In this document: piece after piece, positions 39,202 through 48,306 of the stretch | Layout: every line of letters starts with the position of its first letter | Position numbering within the stretch: the stretch's first letter is position 1 | Source: Rahnella sikkimica | GTDB taxonomy: Bacteria > Pseudomonadota > Gammaproteobacteria > Enterobacterales > Enterobacteriaceae | Direction: 5' to 3' | Assembly (NCBI RefSeq): GCF_002951615.1 | Contig: NZ_CP019062.1 | Coordinates: 434,001 to 498,000, forward strand | Length of the DNA: 64,000 nt | Program-made: the position numbers and the translations under genes | The notes under the pieces: model-generated | The model's database searches: none | What the model was told of the DNA's origin: nothing | The model's input: the letters and a program-made list of their open reading frames with translations, nothing else

Positions 39202-39246
39202 AACAGGGTATTCGGTTTAATACCCGGAAACTCCTCTTACCCTGTT
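39202..39246 (+). promoter_or_regulatory. Two mutually exclusive hairpins upstream of yjdM
   Basis: GGGTATT pairs perfectly with AATACCC six bases away. The overlapping AACAGGGTA pairs equally well with TACCCTGTT at 39238-39246. Only one can form at a time. The structure lies about 95 bases before yjdM and could be a regulated leader or a decayed repeat. Confidence 0.35.
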
Positions 39247-39339
39247 CAAATGTGTGGTTAAAAGCTAAAATAGAGCATGTGTGAAATTTATTTCATGATT
39301 TTAATGGCTTTTTTAAAAGCATAACCTGAGGTTTTAGTT

Positions 39340-39681
39340 ATGGAAACATTACCAAGTTGCCCGACATGTAAATCTGAATTCACCTGGCAGGACGGTGAAA
39401 TGCTCAATTGCCCTGAATGTGGGCATGTCTGGGCGCTGGCCGGCGATGCCGCGGGTGATGACGATACGCTGAAGGTTGTCGATGCCAACGGGAATCTGCT
39501 GGCGGATGGTGATTCCGTTACAGTAATCAAAGACCTGAAAGTGAAAGGCAGCTCTTCCATGCTGAAGATCGGCACCAAAGTGAAAGGCATCCGTCTGGTC
39601 GAAGGCGATCACAATATTGACTGCAAAATTGACGGTTTTGGACAGATGAAACTCAAATCTGAGTTCGTTAAGAAAAACTAA
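39340..39681 (+). CDS. yjdM: Zinc-ribbon protein YjdM (PhnA family)
   Basis: This 113-residue protein has an N-terminal zinc ribbon (CPTCKSEF ... CPECGHVW) and a C-terminal barrel-like domain ending [10 protein letters not shown] that is nearly identical to E. coli YjdM. The old name PhnA is misleading; a role in phosphonate breakdown is not established. The start ATG follows TGAGG. In E. coli the gene lies far from ybiB, so this is a different location. Confidence 0.92.
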   Translation: METLPSCPTCKSEFTWQDGEMLNCPECGHVWALAGDAAGDDDTLKVVDANGNLLADGDSVTVIKDLKVKGSSSMLKIGTKVKGIRLVEGDHNIDCKIDGFGQMKLKSEFVKKN

Positions 39682-39792
39682 TCCCAAATTCTGAAGCCTG
39701 CCTTCATTAAGCGGTTTTGCCATATCGACAGAACCGCTGACTGAACATACACTCAATGTAAAATCTCTTTAACATTCAGCAGAGAAGATTAC

Positions 39793-41655
39793 ATGAAACA
39801 GGCTCAGGACTATTTTAACGCCCTCAATCACGACTACCTCGAAGTCCACCGGAACAAAGAAAATCTGTTCTGGCAAAACTATATGGGCACCGGCGATGAA
39901 AATGTCTCCAGTGCTTTCTCCGCTGCCGAAACGGCTTATAAACGTTTTATCTCCGAACCAACCCGTCCTGCGGAACTGCGTGAGGCCATCGCACGTCTCG
40001 AAAAACAAACGCCGGATGCAGAACGTGATGCGCTGCTGCACGGCCTTCGCGGCTGGCTGAGTTTCTTCGACTGCAACGTTATCGAAGACCCTGAAGCGCT
40101 GGCGCTGCTTGATGAAATCATTCAGGCGGAATCCGTTCTGTTTGGTAAACGTAAGCAGTACCGCATGACGCACATCAACAGCAAAGGCGAGCGCGTCAAT
40201 GCTTCGCTGGGCGAGCTGCTGACCAATCAGGCGAACAACGAAAACGAGGCGTACCGCCGCAGTTCGCAAAACGCTTTGCGTGAGCTGGAAGAGTGGCTGC
40301 TGCATAACGGTTTGCCACAACTGGTAAGCCTGCGTAACCGCTTTGCGCGTCAGCTCGGCTATCGCAATTACTTTGATTACAAAGTGAATAAAACCGAGCG
40401 CATGTCGCCGGAACAGTTATTCGCCATCCTCGACCGGTTCGAAGAGCAGACGCGCGAGAGCAATACGCGCAGCCTGAATGAGCTGGTTGCCCGCGAAGGC
40501 GACGCCGCATTGCTGCCGTGGAATATCCGCTTCGCCAGCGCCGGTGACGTGACCCGTCAGCTGGATCCGTATTTCCCGTTTGCCGATTCCCTGCGCCGCT
40601 GGATTGACAGCTTCAAGCGCCTGAATATCGGTTTTAACGGCGCAGAAATGCAGCTGGATTTGCTGGTGCGCGAAGGCAAATACGAGAATGGTTTTATGCA
40701 CGGGCCGGTGCCGCCGTTTTATGATAACGGCGAATGGATCCCTGCGGTGATCAACTTCACCAGTCTGGCAAAACCGGATCAGATCGGCAGCGGCGCAAGC
40801 GGCCTGAATACGCTGTTCCACGAAGGCGGCCACGCGGCGCACTTTGCCAACATCCGCCAGAATGCGCCGTGCTTCTCACAGGAATTCCCGCCGACGTCCA
40901 TGGCATACGCCGAAACGCAGTCGATGTTCTGCGACAGCCTGCTCGAAGACGCGGACTGGCTGAAACGTTATGCGAAAAATACGGCGGGTGAGCCGGTGCC
41001 GGATGAACTGATCCACGCCAGTATCGAAGCCCGCCAGCCGATGCGTTCTTTCAATGAGCGTCACATTCTGCTGGTGCCTTATTTCGAGTGGCAGCTTTAT
41101 CAGTGGCCGGATGAAAAACGCACGCCGGAAGCCATGATTGCGCTGGCGCGTGACGTCGAAACCCATATTCTCGGCGTTACCGGCAGCCCGCGTCCGACGC
41201 TGGCTATTCCGCATTTGTTGTCGATGGAATCCGCCTGTTCATATCAGGGTTACCTGCTGGCGCTGATGGCGGTTGAACAAACGCGTGCGTTCTTCCTCAA
41301 GCGTGACGGCTATCTGACCGATAACCCGGCGATTGGCCCTGATCTGGCAAAACATTACTGGACGCCGGGCAACAGCGTCAGCCACGACGATACCTTGCGC
41401 AGCCTGACCGGCGAAGGCTTCAACCCGGACTATCTGGCGCAGGCATGCAATCAGACGGTAGACGCCGCGTGGGAAGATGCGCAGCGCACAATTGCAGGTG
41501 CTTCTGCGCGCGAACAGCCGGAAGCGGATTTCGATCTCAGCGTGCATATTCGCGTGGTAGACGGGAAACGTATCCTGGCGGACAGCGCCGACGGCGATGA
41601 GGCGATGTGTCAGGATTTCGCAGATTTTGTCGATCAGAATTACGGGTCGAAATAA
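39793..41655 (+). CDS. M3 family oligoendopeptidase (PepF-like)
   Basis: This cytoplasmic zinc metallopeptidase of 620 residues has the active-site motif LFHEGGHAAHFAN, with His343 and His347 as zinc ligands and Glu344 as the catalytic base. A downstream Glu in SMAYAETQSMF is the likely third ligand. The long helical N-terminal part is typical of M3 enzymes that degrade 6-20 residue peptides. There is no signal peptide. The gene lies between yjdM and a flavin reductase-like gene, without an E. coli counterpart at this place. A shared terminator follows. Confidence 0.9.
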   Translation: MKQAQDYFNALNHDYLEVHRNKENLFWQNYMGTGDENVSSAFSAAETAYKRFISEPTRPAELREAIARLEKQTPDAERDALLHGLRGWLSFFDCNVIEDPEALALLDEIIQAESVLFGKRKQYRMTHINSKGERVNASLGELLTNQANNENEAYRRSSQNALRELEEWLLHNGLPQLVSLRNRFARQLGYRNYFDYKVNKTERMSPEQLFAILDRFEEQTRESNTRSLNELVAREGDAALLPWNIRFASAGDVTRQLDPYFPFADSLRRWIDSFKRLNIGFNGAEMQLDLLVREGKYENGFMHGPVPPFYDNGEWIPAVINFTSLAKPDQIGSGASGLNTLFHEGGHAAHFANIRQNAPCFSQEFPPTSMAYAETQSMFCDSLLEDADWLKRYAKNTAGEPVPDELIHASIEARQPMRSFNERHILLVPYFEWQLYQWPDEKRTPEAMIALARDVETHILGVTGSPRPTLAIPHLLSMESACSYQGYLLALMAVEQTRAFFLKRDGYLTDNPAIGPDLAKHYWTPGNSVSHDDTLRSLTGEGFNPDYLAQACNQTVDAAWEDAQRTIAGASAREQPEADFDLSVHIRVVDGKRILADSADGDEAMCQDFADFVDQNYGSK

Positions 41656-41669
41656 CCGTGTCGTAACGT

Positions 41670-41710
41670 AAAAAACCGCCATCCGGTGCTGAACCGGTGG
41701 CGGTTTTTTT
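41670..41710. terminator. Bidirectional intrinsic terminator
   Basis: AACCGCCA with CCGGT pairs with ACCGG and TGGCGGTT around GCTGA (one unpaired T), with six A residues on one side and seven T residues on the other. It serves the convergent M3 peptidase and flavin reductase-like genes. Confidence 0.95.
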
Positions 41711-41727
41711 ATGGCTTAAATCAGCGG

Positions 41728-42360
41728 TTATTTGCGGGCGTCGGGGCGTATTAAATCGAACCGCAAATCTTCAGAAATACCGTAATACGCAGAAGGGCCG
41801 CCTGCGCGGAGAACCGGCTCGGCGAGGGCGGTCTGATAAACGCCGTCAACCAGCAGATGCGGCGCGATATGCACCGCCACGACTTCGCCCAGCACCAGCC
41901 AGGTATCAATTTTGCCGCCTGCGGCGGTTTCGAGCTGAATACACTGTGTCAGCTTACATTCAAAGTTGACCGGGCTTTCCAGCACGCGATCGGCCGCAAC
42001 AATCTTACCTGGCTCAGGCGTCAGCCCTGCAAACGCAAATTCATCTTCGCCGCGTTCCAGCGTGGCCGAGCTTTCATTCATTTTGACCGCCAGTGAACGC
42101 GTGGTCAGATTCCAGACAAACTCGCCGGTTTCAACAATATTTGCCACGCTGTCTTTCCAGCCGCTGCTGGCGAAACCAATGATCGGTGGGCGATAATTGA
42201 AACAGTTAAAGAAGCTGTAAGGCGCCAGATTTCGCTGACCGGCGGCATTGCGCGAGGAGATCCAGCCAATCGGACGCGGGCCGACAATGGCGTTTAACGG
42301 GTCATGCGGCAGGCCGTGACCGCTGGCGGGTTCGTAGTAATAACGATCATCAACGCTCAT
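41728..42360 (-). CDS. Flavin reductase-like domain protein (FMN-binding split barrel)
   Basis: This 210-residue protein starts with RYYYEPASGHGLPHDPLNAIVGPRPIGWISS, the typical N-terminus of flavin reductase-like/DUF447-type split-barrel proteins. FMN contacts are expected in NLAPYSFFN. Members reduce or bind FMN, sometimes as partners of monooxygenases; no partner gene is adjacent. TGAGGAATATC precedes the ATG. The specific reaction is unknown. Confidence 0.85.
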   Translation of the reverse strand: MSVDDRYYYEPASGHGLPHDPLNAIVGPRPIGWISSRNAAGQRNLAPYSFFNCFNYRPPIIGFASSGWKDSVANIVETGEFVWNLTTRSLAVKMNESSATLERGEDEFAFAGLTPEPGKIVAADRVLESPVNFECKLTQCIQLETAAGGKIDTWLVLGEVVAVHIAPHLLVDGVYQTALAEPVLRAGGPSAYYGISEDLRFDLIRPDARK

Positions 42361-42557
42361 GATATTCCTCAGTTAAAAGATTCATCAAAACTCTGATTCG
42401 TACATTACCCGTTTTAAACGGGCACTGAACGTTTTTATGTGCCCGGATGCGCGCGGCAGGCCGCCCCGGTTTGTGGTATCTTGTGCGCCATTCATGAAGA
42501 TCAACGCCACATCGCATGCTGTATGCGTCGCGCAACACGTTTCGGAGAGTCACTCAG

Positions 42558-43526
42558 GTGGAAAAAAAGAAAGTCTTCCCTCAGGAAAAAAGCGGTCTTC
42601 ACCCGCGAAATCGTCATCGCAGCCGCTATGATTTCCCGGCCCTGATTGCCAGCAGCCCGGAACTCGCACCGTTCGTTACTGAGAATAAATGGGGCGATTT
42701 GTCTGTTGATTTCGCCAATCATCAGGCCGTGAAAGCCCTGAACCGTGCTTTGCTGCGCGATTGCTATCAGATTGAAAACTGGGATATTCCGGCGGATTAT
42801 CTTTGCCCGCCCATTCCGGGACGCGCGGATTATGTTCACCATCTGGCCGATTTGCTGGCCAGCAGCAACAACGGCAATATCCCGCAAGGTAAAGACATTT
42901 CTGTGCTGGATATCGGCGTAGGCGCGAACTGTATTTATCCGATTATCGGCCTGCGTGAATATGGCTGGCGTTTCACTGCCAGTGAGATTGACCCGGTGTC
43001 GATGGCTGCCGCGAAGAAAATCGTTGCGACTAACCCGCAGCTGACCAATCAGGTACGTTTCCGCTTGCAGGCGAAACCGCCGCGCATTCTCGACACCATT
43101 ATTCGCAACGATGAACGTTACGATGCCGTGCTGTGTAACCCGCCGTTCCATGCGTCGGCGGCGGATGCCGCTTCCGGCAGCCAGCGTAAACGTCAGAATC
43201 TGGGACTGGATCGTCGCCCAGGCAACGCAGAGCTGAACTTCGGTGGTCAGCACAACGAACTGTGGTGTGAAGGCGGCGAAGAAGCGTTTGTTGTCCGCAT
43301 GGCGGAAGAAAGCGCCGGTAAAGCGCAGAACTGTTTCTGGTACACCGTGCTGGTGTCTAAAAAAACAACACTTCCGCTACTGTATGACGCGCTCAATGAA
43401 GAAGGTGTGACGGATATCCGCACCATCGAAATGACGCAGGGGAATAAAATCAGCCGCTTCGTCGCCTGGACCTTCCTGACGCCATCACAGCAAAAAAGTT
43501 GGGCAATTAAGCGCTGGTCAGTCTGA
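42558..43526 (+). CDS. rlmF: 23S rRNA (adenine-1618-N6) methyltransferase RlmF
   Basis: RlmF uses S-adenosylmethionine to methylate A1618 of 23S rRNA. The Rossmann motif DIGVGANCIYP binds the cofactor, and the N6-adenine catalytic motif NPPFH is present. I chose the GTG preceded by GGAGAG at eight bases (322 residues; E. coli 308). An ATG at 42516 would extend the frame but lacks a ribosome site. Conserved blocks include GLHPRNRHRSRYDFPAL and DFANHQAVKALN. The gene is in the dinG-to-glnQ segment as in E. coli. Confidence 0.93.
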   Translation: MEKKKVFPQEKSGLHPRNRHRSRYDFPALIASSPELAPFVTENKWGDLSVDFANHQAVKALNRALLRDCYQIENWDIPADYLCPPIPGRADYVHHLADLLASSNNGNIPQGKDISVLDIGVGANCIYPIIGLREYGWRFTASEIDPVSMAAAKKIVATNPQLTNQVRFRLQAKPPRILDTIIRNDERYDAVLCNPPFHASAADAASGSQRKRQNLGLDRRPGNAELNFGGQHNELWCEGGEEAFVVRMAEESAGKAQNCFWYTVLVSKKTTLPLLYDALNEEGVTDIRTIEMTQGNKISRFVAWTFLTPSQQKSWAIKRWSV

Positions 43527-43866
43527 TCACGTTGTAATTCTGTCTGTTCCAGCCTGTTATTCTGATGACAAACAGGCTGGAAAAAATACTCCTGCCTGAC
43601 CTTTCTTTTTCATTGGATTAAATTATGCTTAATTCACTATAAGAAAGTTGATTAATTATCATGATAATCATTTATCGCGTGATTTTATTTTCATCACGTT
43701 TTGTTCTGTTTCAGCAAACCTTTCTAAAACCCGCCCAGGGGTCAGACTAATGTTCTGTGGATTAGGGTTATTTAACCCATAGCCCACAGGTATTAGCACG
43801 TGTGTGTTTTTAAATTAATTGCGATCACGCATTAATTCACGTTATCAGCCACAGGGTGTCTGTCCT
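43527..43866. other. Intergenic region before the PAS-PAS-MCP gene
   Basis: This stretch holds a perfect 12-bp hairpin (TTCCAGCCTGTT / AACAGGCTGGAA, 43547-43582) after rlmF, without a T-run. TGATAATCATT at 43662-43672 matches the centre of the Fur consensus exactly, with poorer flanks (14 of 19 by my count). The palindrome GTGATTTTATTTTCATCAC follows. No gene is seen. Confidence 0.5.
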
Positions 43867-45177
43867 ATGCAATTATTTTCTCATCAGTTTAGTACCGCAT
43901 GGCGTGATAAATTTGCAGCACTTCAGGACGCTGTTCCGATGATTGTCTTCACGCCAGACGGCGTGGTGCTTGAGGTTAATGACCTGTTCCTTAAAGGCAT
44001 GGGCTACAGCAGGCAGGAAGTCGTCGGCCAGCCACACCGGATTTTCTGCACGCCAGAGTTCGTGGCCAGCGATGCCTATCGCTTGCATTGGGAAGGTTTG
44101 CGGCAGGGAAGATCTATCAGCGGGAATATTAAACGCGTCCACAAAAACGGAAGTTTAATCTGGCTTGAAGCTACGTATGTTCCGGTCAAAAATAAACAAG
44201 GCAAAGTCACTGAAATAATTAAAATTGCCAGTGATGTCTCTGAGAGAATTACAGAATCGCACGAACATCAGGGGATTTTACAAGCGCTTGAACGCTCAAT
44301 GGCGCTGATTACCTTTACGCCCGACGGTCATGTTATTTCTGCAAACAATAACTTTTTGAAAGTCATGGGTTATTCTCTGCAACAAATTAAAGGCCACCCT
44401 CACGCCATGTTTTGTCTGCCGAAGTTCGGTGATTCCCATGAATATAAAAATCACTGGCAGCGGCTACGTAACGGCGAGTTTATCCTCGGACGTTTTGAAC
44501 GGATGAACGGTCGTGGTCAGGCGATCTGGCTGGAAGCCAGCTACAACCCGGTCATGGACGATGACGGCAACGTGCTGAAAATCGTCAAAATCGCCCAGGA
44601 TATTACCAGCCAGATGGCGCAGCAGCGTCAGCAGGAAAGCATGATGACGCACGTCCATGAGCTGTCGCTGAACACGGACAAAACGGCGGCGGAAGGGGTC
44701 ACTATCGTCCAGAAAGCGGTGGAGGATATGCAGGAAGTCGAAGCGCTGGCGCGCCGCACGTCGGACATTATCGGTCAGCTCGGGCAAACCTCTGAACGGA
44801 TTGGTGAGATGGTGGATACCATCCGGCGCATCTCGTCGCAGACCAATTTACTGGCAATTAATGCCACCATCGAAGCCGCCCACGCGGGCGAACAGGGCAG
44901 GGGATTTGCCGTGGTCGCCGGTGAAGTGCGTTCGCTGGCAGATCAGTCCCGCAAAGCCGCTGTTGAAATTGACCAGCTGACGCAAAACATCCGCGACGGC
45001 GTGATGGCGGCAATAGATGGCATGGGAAATTGCGTTAACCGCGCGGGCGGGGGTGTCGCGCTGAGCCGCAATGCGGGAGATGTCATTAACCAGGTTAATA
45101 TTGGGATGCAGGATCTGGTCCGAATGATGGCGGAGTTTTCGGCTATCGCCGGGGAGCGGGGGCAAACGAGGCATTAA
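43867..45177 (+). CDS. Soluble PAS-PAS methyl-accepting chemotaxis-type receptor (BdlA-like)
   Basis: This 436-residue protein has two successive PAS domains. The first is near 20-130, with [25 protein letters not shown]; the second is near 150-255, with [26 protein letters not shown] short chemoreceptor signalling domain follows ([29 protein letters not shown]). No membrane segment is present, so it is cytoplasmic. The architecture and length match BdlA of Pseudomonas, which triggers biofilm dispersal through c-di-GMP changes. The start ATG follows AGGGTG; a TTG 16 codons upstream is less likely. It ends at repeat copy D. Confidence 0.88.
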   Translation: MQLFSHQFSTAWRDKFAALQDAVPMIVFTPDGVVLEVNDLFLKGMGYSRQEVVGQPHRIFCTPEFVASDAYRLHWEGLRQGRSISGNIKRVHKNGSLIWLEATYVPVKNKQGKVTEIIKIASDVSERITESHEHQGILQALERSMALITFTPDGHVISANNNFLKVMGYSLQQIKGHPHAMFCLPKFGDSHEYKNHWQRLRNGEFILGRFERMNGRGQAIWLEASYNPVMDDDGNVLKIVKIAQDITSQMAQQRQQESMMTHVHELSLNTDKTAAEGVTIVQKAVEDMQEVEALARRTSDIIGQLGQTSERIGEMVDTIRRISSQTNLLAINATIEAAHAGEQGRGFAVVAGEVRSLADQSRKAAVEIDQLTQNIRDGVMAAIDGMGNCVNRAGGGVALSRNAGDVINQVNIGMQDLVRMMAEFSAIAGERGQTRH

Positions 45178-45238
45178 TCTTTTGATGCCATACCGGGCAT
45201 CAGGCGGTGCTAAAACCTCCGGGGTGCCATCCACACCG

Positions 45239-45981
45239 GCTTTTTACTGCAGACCGGGAAAGTTTCGGTTTTTCATTAGCGGTGATCGCTCAGCTGTTGT
45301 CGCCAAAACCGACGAGAGAGGAAAGTGCTTTTCCTCTCTCGACTCTCCTCGCTTTTTTTACTGCGCGCTATCGCTGGCAGGCTATGTTTCAGGAACTCCG
45401 GCTAGTGCCGCAAACGCCGCCGCTGCGCGGTGCTCTCATTTCAGGTTCAAACCTGCTCGGAAAAGACTCTCGCCGTTTCTCACCGTTCATTCGACGTCGC
45501 TTTGAAAGCGGCCAATAGCTTTTTCAATTCAAAAACGGTCTGGTTTTATCTTTAAGAAAGGTAAGCTGGCGCGCTCAGAAATTTTGCTGGCCGAGGGGGC
45601 GAGCCGCAGGTCTCGAAGCCGCTCCGTTCAGCAGGATTTTGAGCGCGCCATCTCACTTTTTTAAAAGATTTAAACCCGTCTGCATTTGAATTTAGATAAG
45701 CCAGTGGCCGCTTTCAAAAATTACGCCGAAGCGAGAGGTGAAAAACCGAGAGTGTTTTTACGAGGTTTGTAACGCGAGTGTAGGGCACCGCGCAGCGGCG
45801 GGATTTTGCGGCATTAGCAGGAGTTTCTAAAACATAGCCAGCAAGCGAAGCGCTTGTTGAAAAAGCGGGGAGGAATCCAAAGGAGGGAAAGCACTTACCT
45901 CCTTTGGTCGGTTTCGGCGCAGCGAGTTAAGCGATCACCGCCATTGAGAAACCGAAATATTCTCAGTCTGCGTTCGCAGTA
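45239..45981. repeat. Large palindromic intergenic repeat, copy D (between the BdlA-like gene and glnQ)
   Basis: The third full palindrome has arms of about 300 bases. Tips are TTTTTACTGC at left and its complement at right. Hairpins are CGAGAGAGGAAA / TTTCCTCTCTCG (45313-45341) and CCAAAGGAGG / CCTCCTTTGG (45877-45907), both perfect and different from copies A and B. Shared blocks are GTTTCGGTTTTTCATTAGCG, GTGATCGCTCAGC, GGCTATGTTTCAGGAACTCC, GCCGCCGCTGCGCGG and CTTTGAAAGCGGCC. The core is an unrelated sequence. Confidence 0.88.
45568..45649. repeat. Alternative palindromic core of copy D
   Basis: GGCGCGCTCA and TGAGCGCGCC form perfect ends of an 82-base inverted repeat. Inside, AAATTTTGCTG faces CAGCAGGATTTT. 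The centre is rich in GAGCCGC and GCCGCTC. It shares nothing obvious with the cores of copies A, B and C, so the same arms surround different inserts. Confidence 0.82.
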
Positions 45982-46006
45982 AAAAACCGCCCACTTTGCA
46001 GGCGGC
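45981..46006 (-). terminator. Intrinsic terminator of glnQ
   Basis: On the minus strand GCCGCC pairs with GGCGGT across a nine-base loop and is followed by TTTTTT, 12 bases past the glnQ stop. Its T-tract forms the right tip of repeat copy D. Confidence 0.88.
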
Positions 46007-46017
46007 CTCCCTGCAAA

Positions 46018-46740
46018 TCAGGAAACGTGTTGCAGGAACTCGCGCAGACGCTCACTCGGCGGGTTATTCACCAGATCCGCCGGTTTACCGTCTTCCGCAA
46101 TACGCCCTTTATCGATGAAGATTAACCGTGATGCCACTTTCTCGGCGAAGCCGACTTCGTGCGTCACGATAACCATCGTCATGCCTTCTTCCGCCAGTTG
46201 CTTCATGACGGTCAGCACTTCATGACGCAGTTCCGGATCCAGCGCAGAGGTCGGCTCATCAAACAGCATCAGCTTAGGTTTTACCGCCAGCGCACGGGCA
46301 ATCGCCACGCGCTGCTGCTGTCCACCGGAAAGCTCAGACGGATAGTGATGCGCACGTTCCGAAAGACCCACTTTCGCCAGCAACTCTTTCGCCAGTTTAT
46401 TGGCTTCATCTTTCGACGCACCACGAACGCGGATCGGGCCGAAAGCCACGTTTTCCAGCGCGGTCATGTGCGGGAACAGATAGAACTGCTGGAACACCAT
46501 ACCGGCTTCCTGGCGGATCAGACGTTCGTCGACTTTCGGGTCATTCACTTTCAGGCCATCGACAATCAGCTCGCCGGACGTGATTTCTTCCAGCTTGTTG
46601 ATGCAACGCAGCAAAGTGGATTTACCGGAACCGGACGGCCCGATAATAACCACGACTTCACCCTGAGAAATGTTCAGATCGATGTCGTGGAGCACCTGGG
46701 TTTTACCAAAGTGTTTTGAGACGTTCTTGAATTCAATCAT
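46018..46740 (-). CDS. glnQ: Glutamine ABC importer ATPase GlnQ
   Basis: GlnQ powers high-affinity glutamine uptake. It has 240 residues as in E. coli, with Walker [10 protein letters not shown], signature [10 protein letters not shown], Walker [13 protein letters not shown] and switch TVIVTHE-type His ([13 protein letters not shown]). Its ATG overlaps the glnP stop by four bases (ATGA). It is the last gene of glnHPQ. Confidence 0.96.
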   Translation of the reverse strand: MIEFKNVSKHFGKTQVLHDIDLNISQGEVVVIIGPSGSGKSTLLRCINKLEEITSGELIVDGLKVNDPKVDERLIRQEAGMVFQQFYLFPHMTALENVAFGPIRVRGASKDEANKLAKELLAKVGLSERAHHYPSELSGGQQQRVAIARALAVKPKLMLFDEPTSALDPELRHEVLTVMKQLAEEGMTMVIVTHEVGFAEKVASRLIFIDKGRIAEDGKPADLVNNPPSERLREFLQHVS

Positions 46741-47396
46741 ATAATTTTCAGTTTGCGTTCTAAGCGGCGCAGAACAAAGCTCAGGGCCAGCGTGATGATC
46801 AGATAGATAACGGCAACCGCACTCCAGATTTCCATCGCGCGGAAGTTACCGGCGATGATTTCCTGGCCCTGACGGGTCAGCTCGGCGACACCGATAACGA
46901 TAAACAGCGAGGTATCTTTAATACTCACAATCCACTGGTTGCCCAGCGGTGGCAACATGCGGCGCAACGCCAGCGGCATGATGATGTAACGCAAGGTCGC
47001 ACGACGCGACAGACCCAGCGCCAGGCCCGCTTCGCGGAAACCGTTATGGATAGACAACACGGCACCACGCGTAATTTCAGCGATATAAGCACCGGAGTTG
47101 ATCATGATTGTCACCACCGCCGCGCTGAACGGGTCGATACGCAGATCGGAAACCATCATCGGCAGTGCGAAATAAATGAACATCACCTGTACGACAATAG
47201 GCGTACCGCGAATGAGCTCGATAAAAACCAGTGCGATGTTGCTGCTAAACCAGCCACCAAACGCGCGGGCAAAACCCGCAATCACACCAATAATCAGACC
47301 GCCAACCAGACCGAGGACCGAGATCCACAATGTCATCTTGGCGCCTTCGAGCAGGATAGGCAGAGCGGGCCAAATTACGCTCCAGTCAAACTGCAT
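46737..47396 (-). CDS. glnP: Glutamine ABC importer permease GlnP
   Basis: This inner-membrane permease has 219 residues and about five helices. The HisM-type coupling loop is near [20 protein letters not shown]. It follows glnH after a 110-base gap containing a GC hairpin, and overlaps glnQ by ATGA. The length matches E. coli GlnP. Confidence 0.95.
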   Translation of the reverse strand: MQFDWSVIWPALPILLEGAKMTLWISVLGLVGGLIIGVIAGFARAFGGWFSSNIALVFIELIRGTPIVVQVMFIYFALPMMVSDLRIDPFSAAVVTIMINSGAYIAEITRGAVLSIHNGFREAGLALGLSRRATLRYIIMPLALRRMLPPLGNQWIVSIKDTSLFIVIGVAELTRQGQEIIAGNFRAMEIWSAVAVIYLIITLALSFVLRRLERKLKII

Positions 47397-47424
47397 GGAT
47401 TATCTCCTGGTAAAACAACAAACT

Positions 47425-47455
47425 GCGCCTGACCGGAAGATTCTCCGTCAGGCGC
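47425..47455 (-). terminator. Hairpin between glnH and glnP
   Basis: GCGCCTGAC pairs perfectly with GTCAGGCGC around a 13-base loop; the minus-strand sequence beyond it has only a broken T-run. Such a stem may cause partial termination or protect the glnH message, giving more binding protein than permease. Confidence 0.6.
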
Positions 47456-47506
47456 TTCTTATCAAGTCAGATTTCTATAAAGAGGAACGACTTAAATGAA
47501 CAAAAC

Positions 47507-48250
47507 TTATTTAGGTTCTGTATCGAACCATTTTTTGTAGATTGCCGCGTAAGTACCATTCTCTTTGATGGTTTTCAGCGCCGCGTTGGCTTTCTCGCGC
47601 AGGTCACTGCCTTGCGGGAAGGCGATACCGTATTGCTGACCAGCCAGTGAATCACCGACGGCCTTGAACTGGCCTTTACCGGCAGTTTTGATGAAGTACA
47701 GAATGTTCGGGGTGTCGTGCATCACAGCATCCGCACGGCCTGTACCCAGTTCCATGTAAGCGCTGTCGATGTTCGGGAACTGACGCAGGTCTTTGGTCTG
47801 CACGTTGGCTTTCATGTAGTCAACGGAGCTGGTGCCGCTTTTCACTGCAACCACTTTGCCTTTCAGATCGTTAACGCTTTTGATGGCGTCATTATTGCTC
47901 TTAACCATCACCAGCAGGCCGCTGTTGTAATAGCCGTCAGAGAAATCGATCGCTTTTTTACGCTCAGGCGTGATGGTGATACCCGCCAGCGCCAGATCGA
48001 TGTTGTGAGTTTGCAGAGCCGGGATGATGCCGCCGAAATCCATTGGTTTCAGTTCATAAGAGACTTTCATCTCTTTCGCGACCGCGTCCCACAGGTCGAT
48101 ATCGAAGCCGACGTACTTGTCGCCTTGTTTGAATTCAAACGGTACAAACGCAGTGTCGGTAGCTACGATCAGTTTTTTGTCTGCTGCGTGTGAGCTAACG
48201 GCAAAGGCCAGGGTCAGCGCGGCCAGGGAAACTTTTAAGAGTGACTTCAT
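47507..48250 (-). CDS. glnH: Periplasmic glutamine-binding protein GlnH
   Basis: GlnH is a 247-residue precursor with the signal peptide [18 protein letters not shown], cut before ADKKL. It is a type II periplasmic binding fold. Family blocks are [21 protein letters not shown] and [27 protein letters not shown]. It is first in the operon, downstream of a sigma-54-type promoter with upstream NtrC-like half sites, consistent with nitrogen-limited expression. Confidence 0.96.
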   Translation of the reverse strand: MKSLLKVSLAALTLAFAVSSHAADKKLIVATDTAFVPFEFKQGDKYVGFDIDLWDAVAKEMKVSYELKPMDFGGIIPALQTHNIDLALAGITITPERKKAIDFSDGYYNSGLLVMVKSNNDAIKSVNDLKGKVVAVKSGTSSVDYMKANVQTKDLRQFPNIDSAYMELGTGRADAVMHDTPNILYFIKTAGKGQFKAVGDSLAGQQYGIAFPQGSDLREKANAALKTIKENGTYAAIYKKWFDTEPK

Positions 48251-48306
48251 CGGTGGAATTTCCTTTGTACATATTATGGGAACGATCTTATGTTACGACG
48301 CTTATC

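Noticed and set aside
42501..43253. 250-codon minus-strand frame opposite rlmF
   Set aside because: Antisense shadow of rlmF, which has clear methyltransferase motifs.
21292..45981. ERIC, BIME/REP or CRISPR explanation for the palindromes
   Set aside because: Blocks do not match ERIC or REP consensus as I know them, the length is several-fold greater, and there is no spaced direct-repeat pattern.
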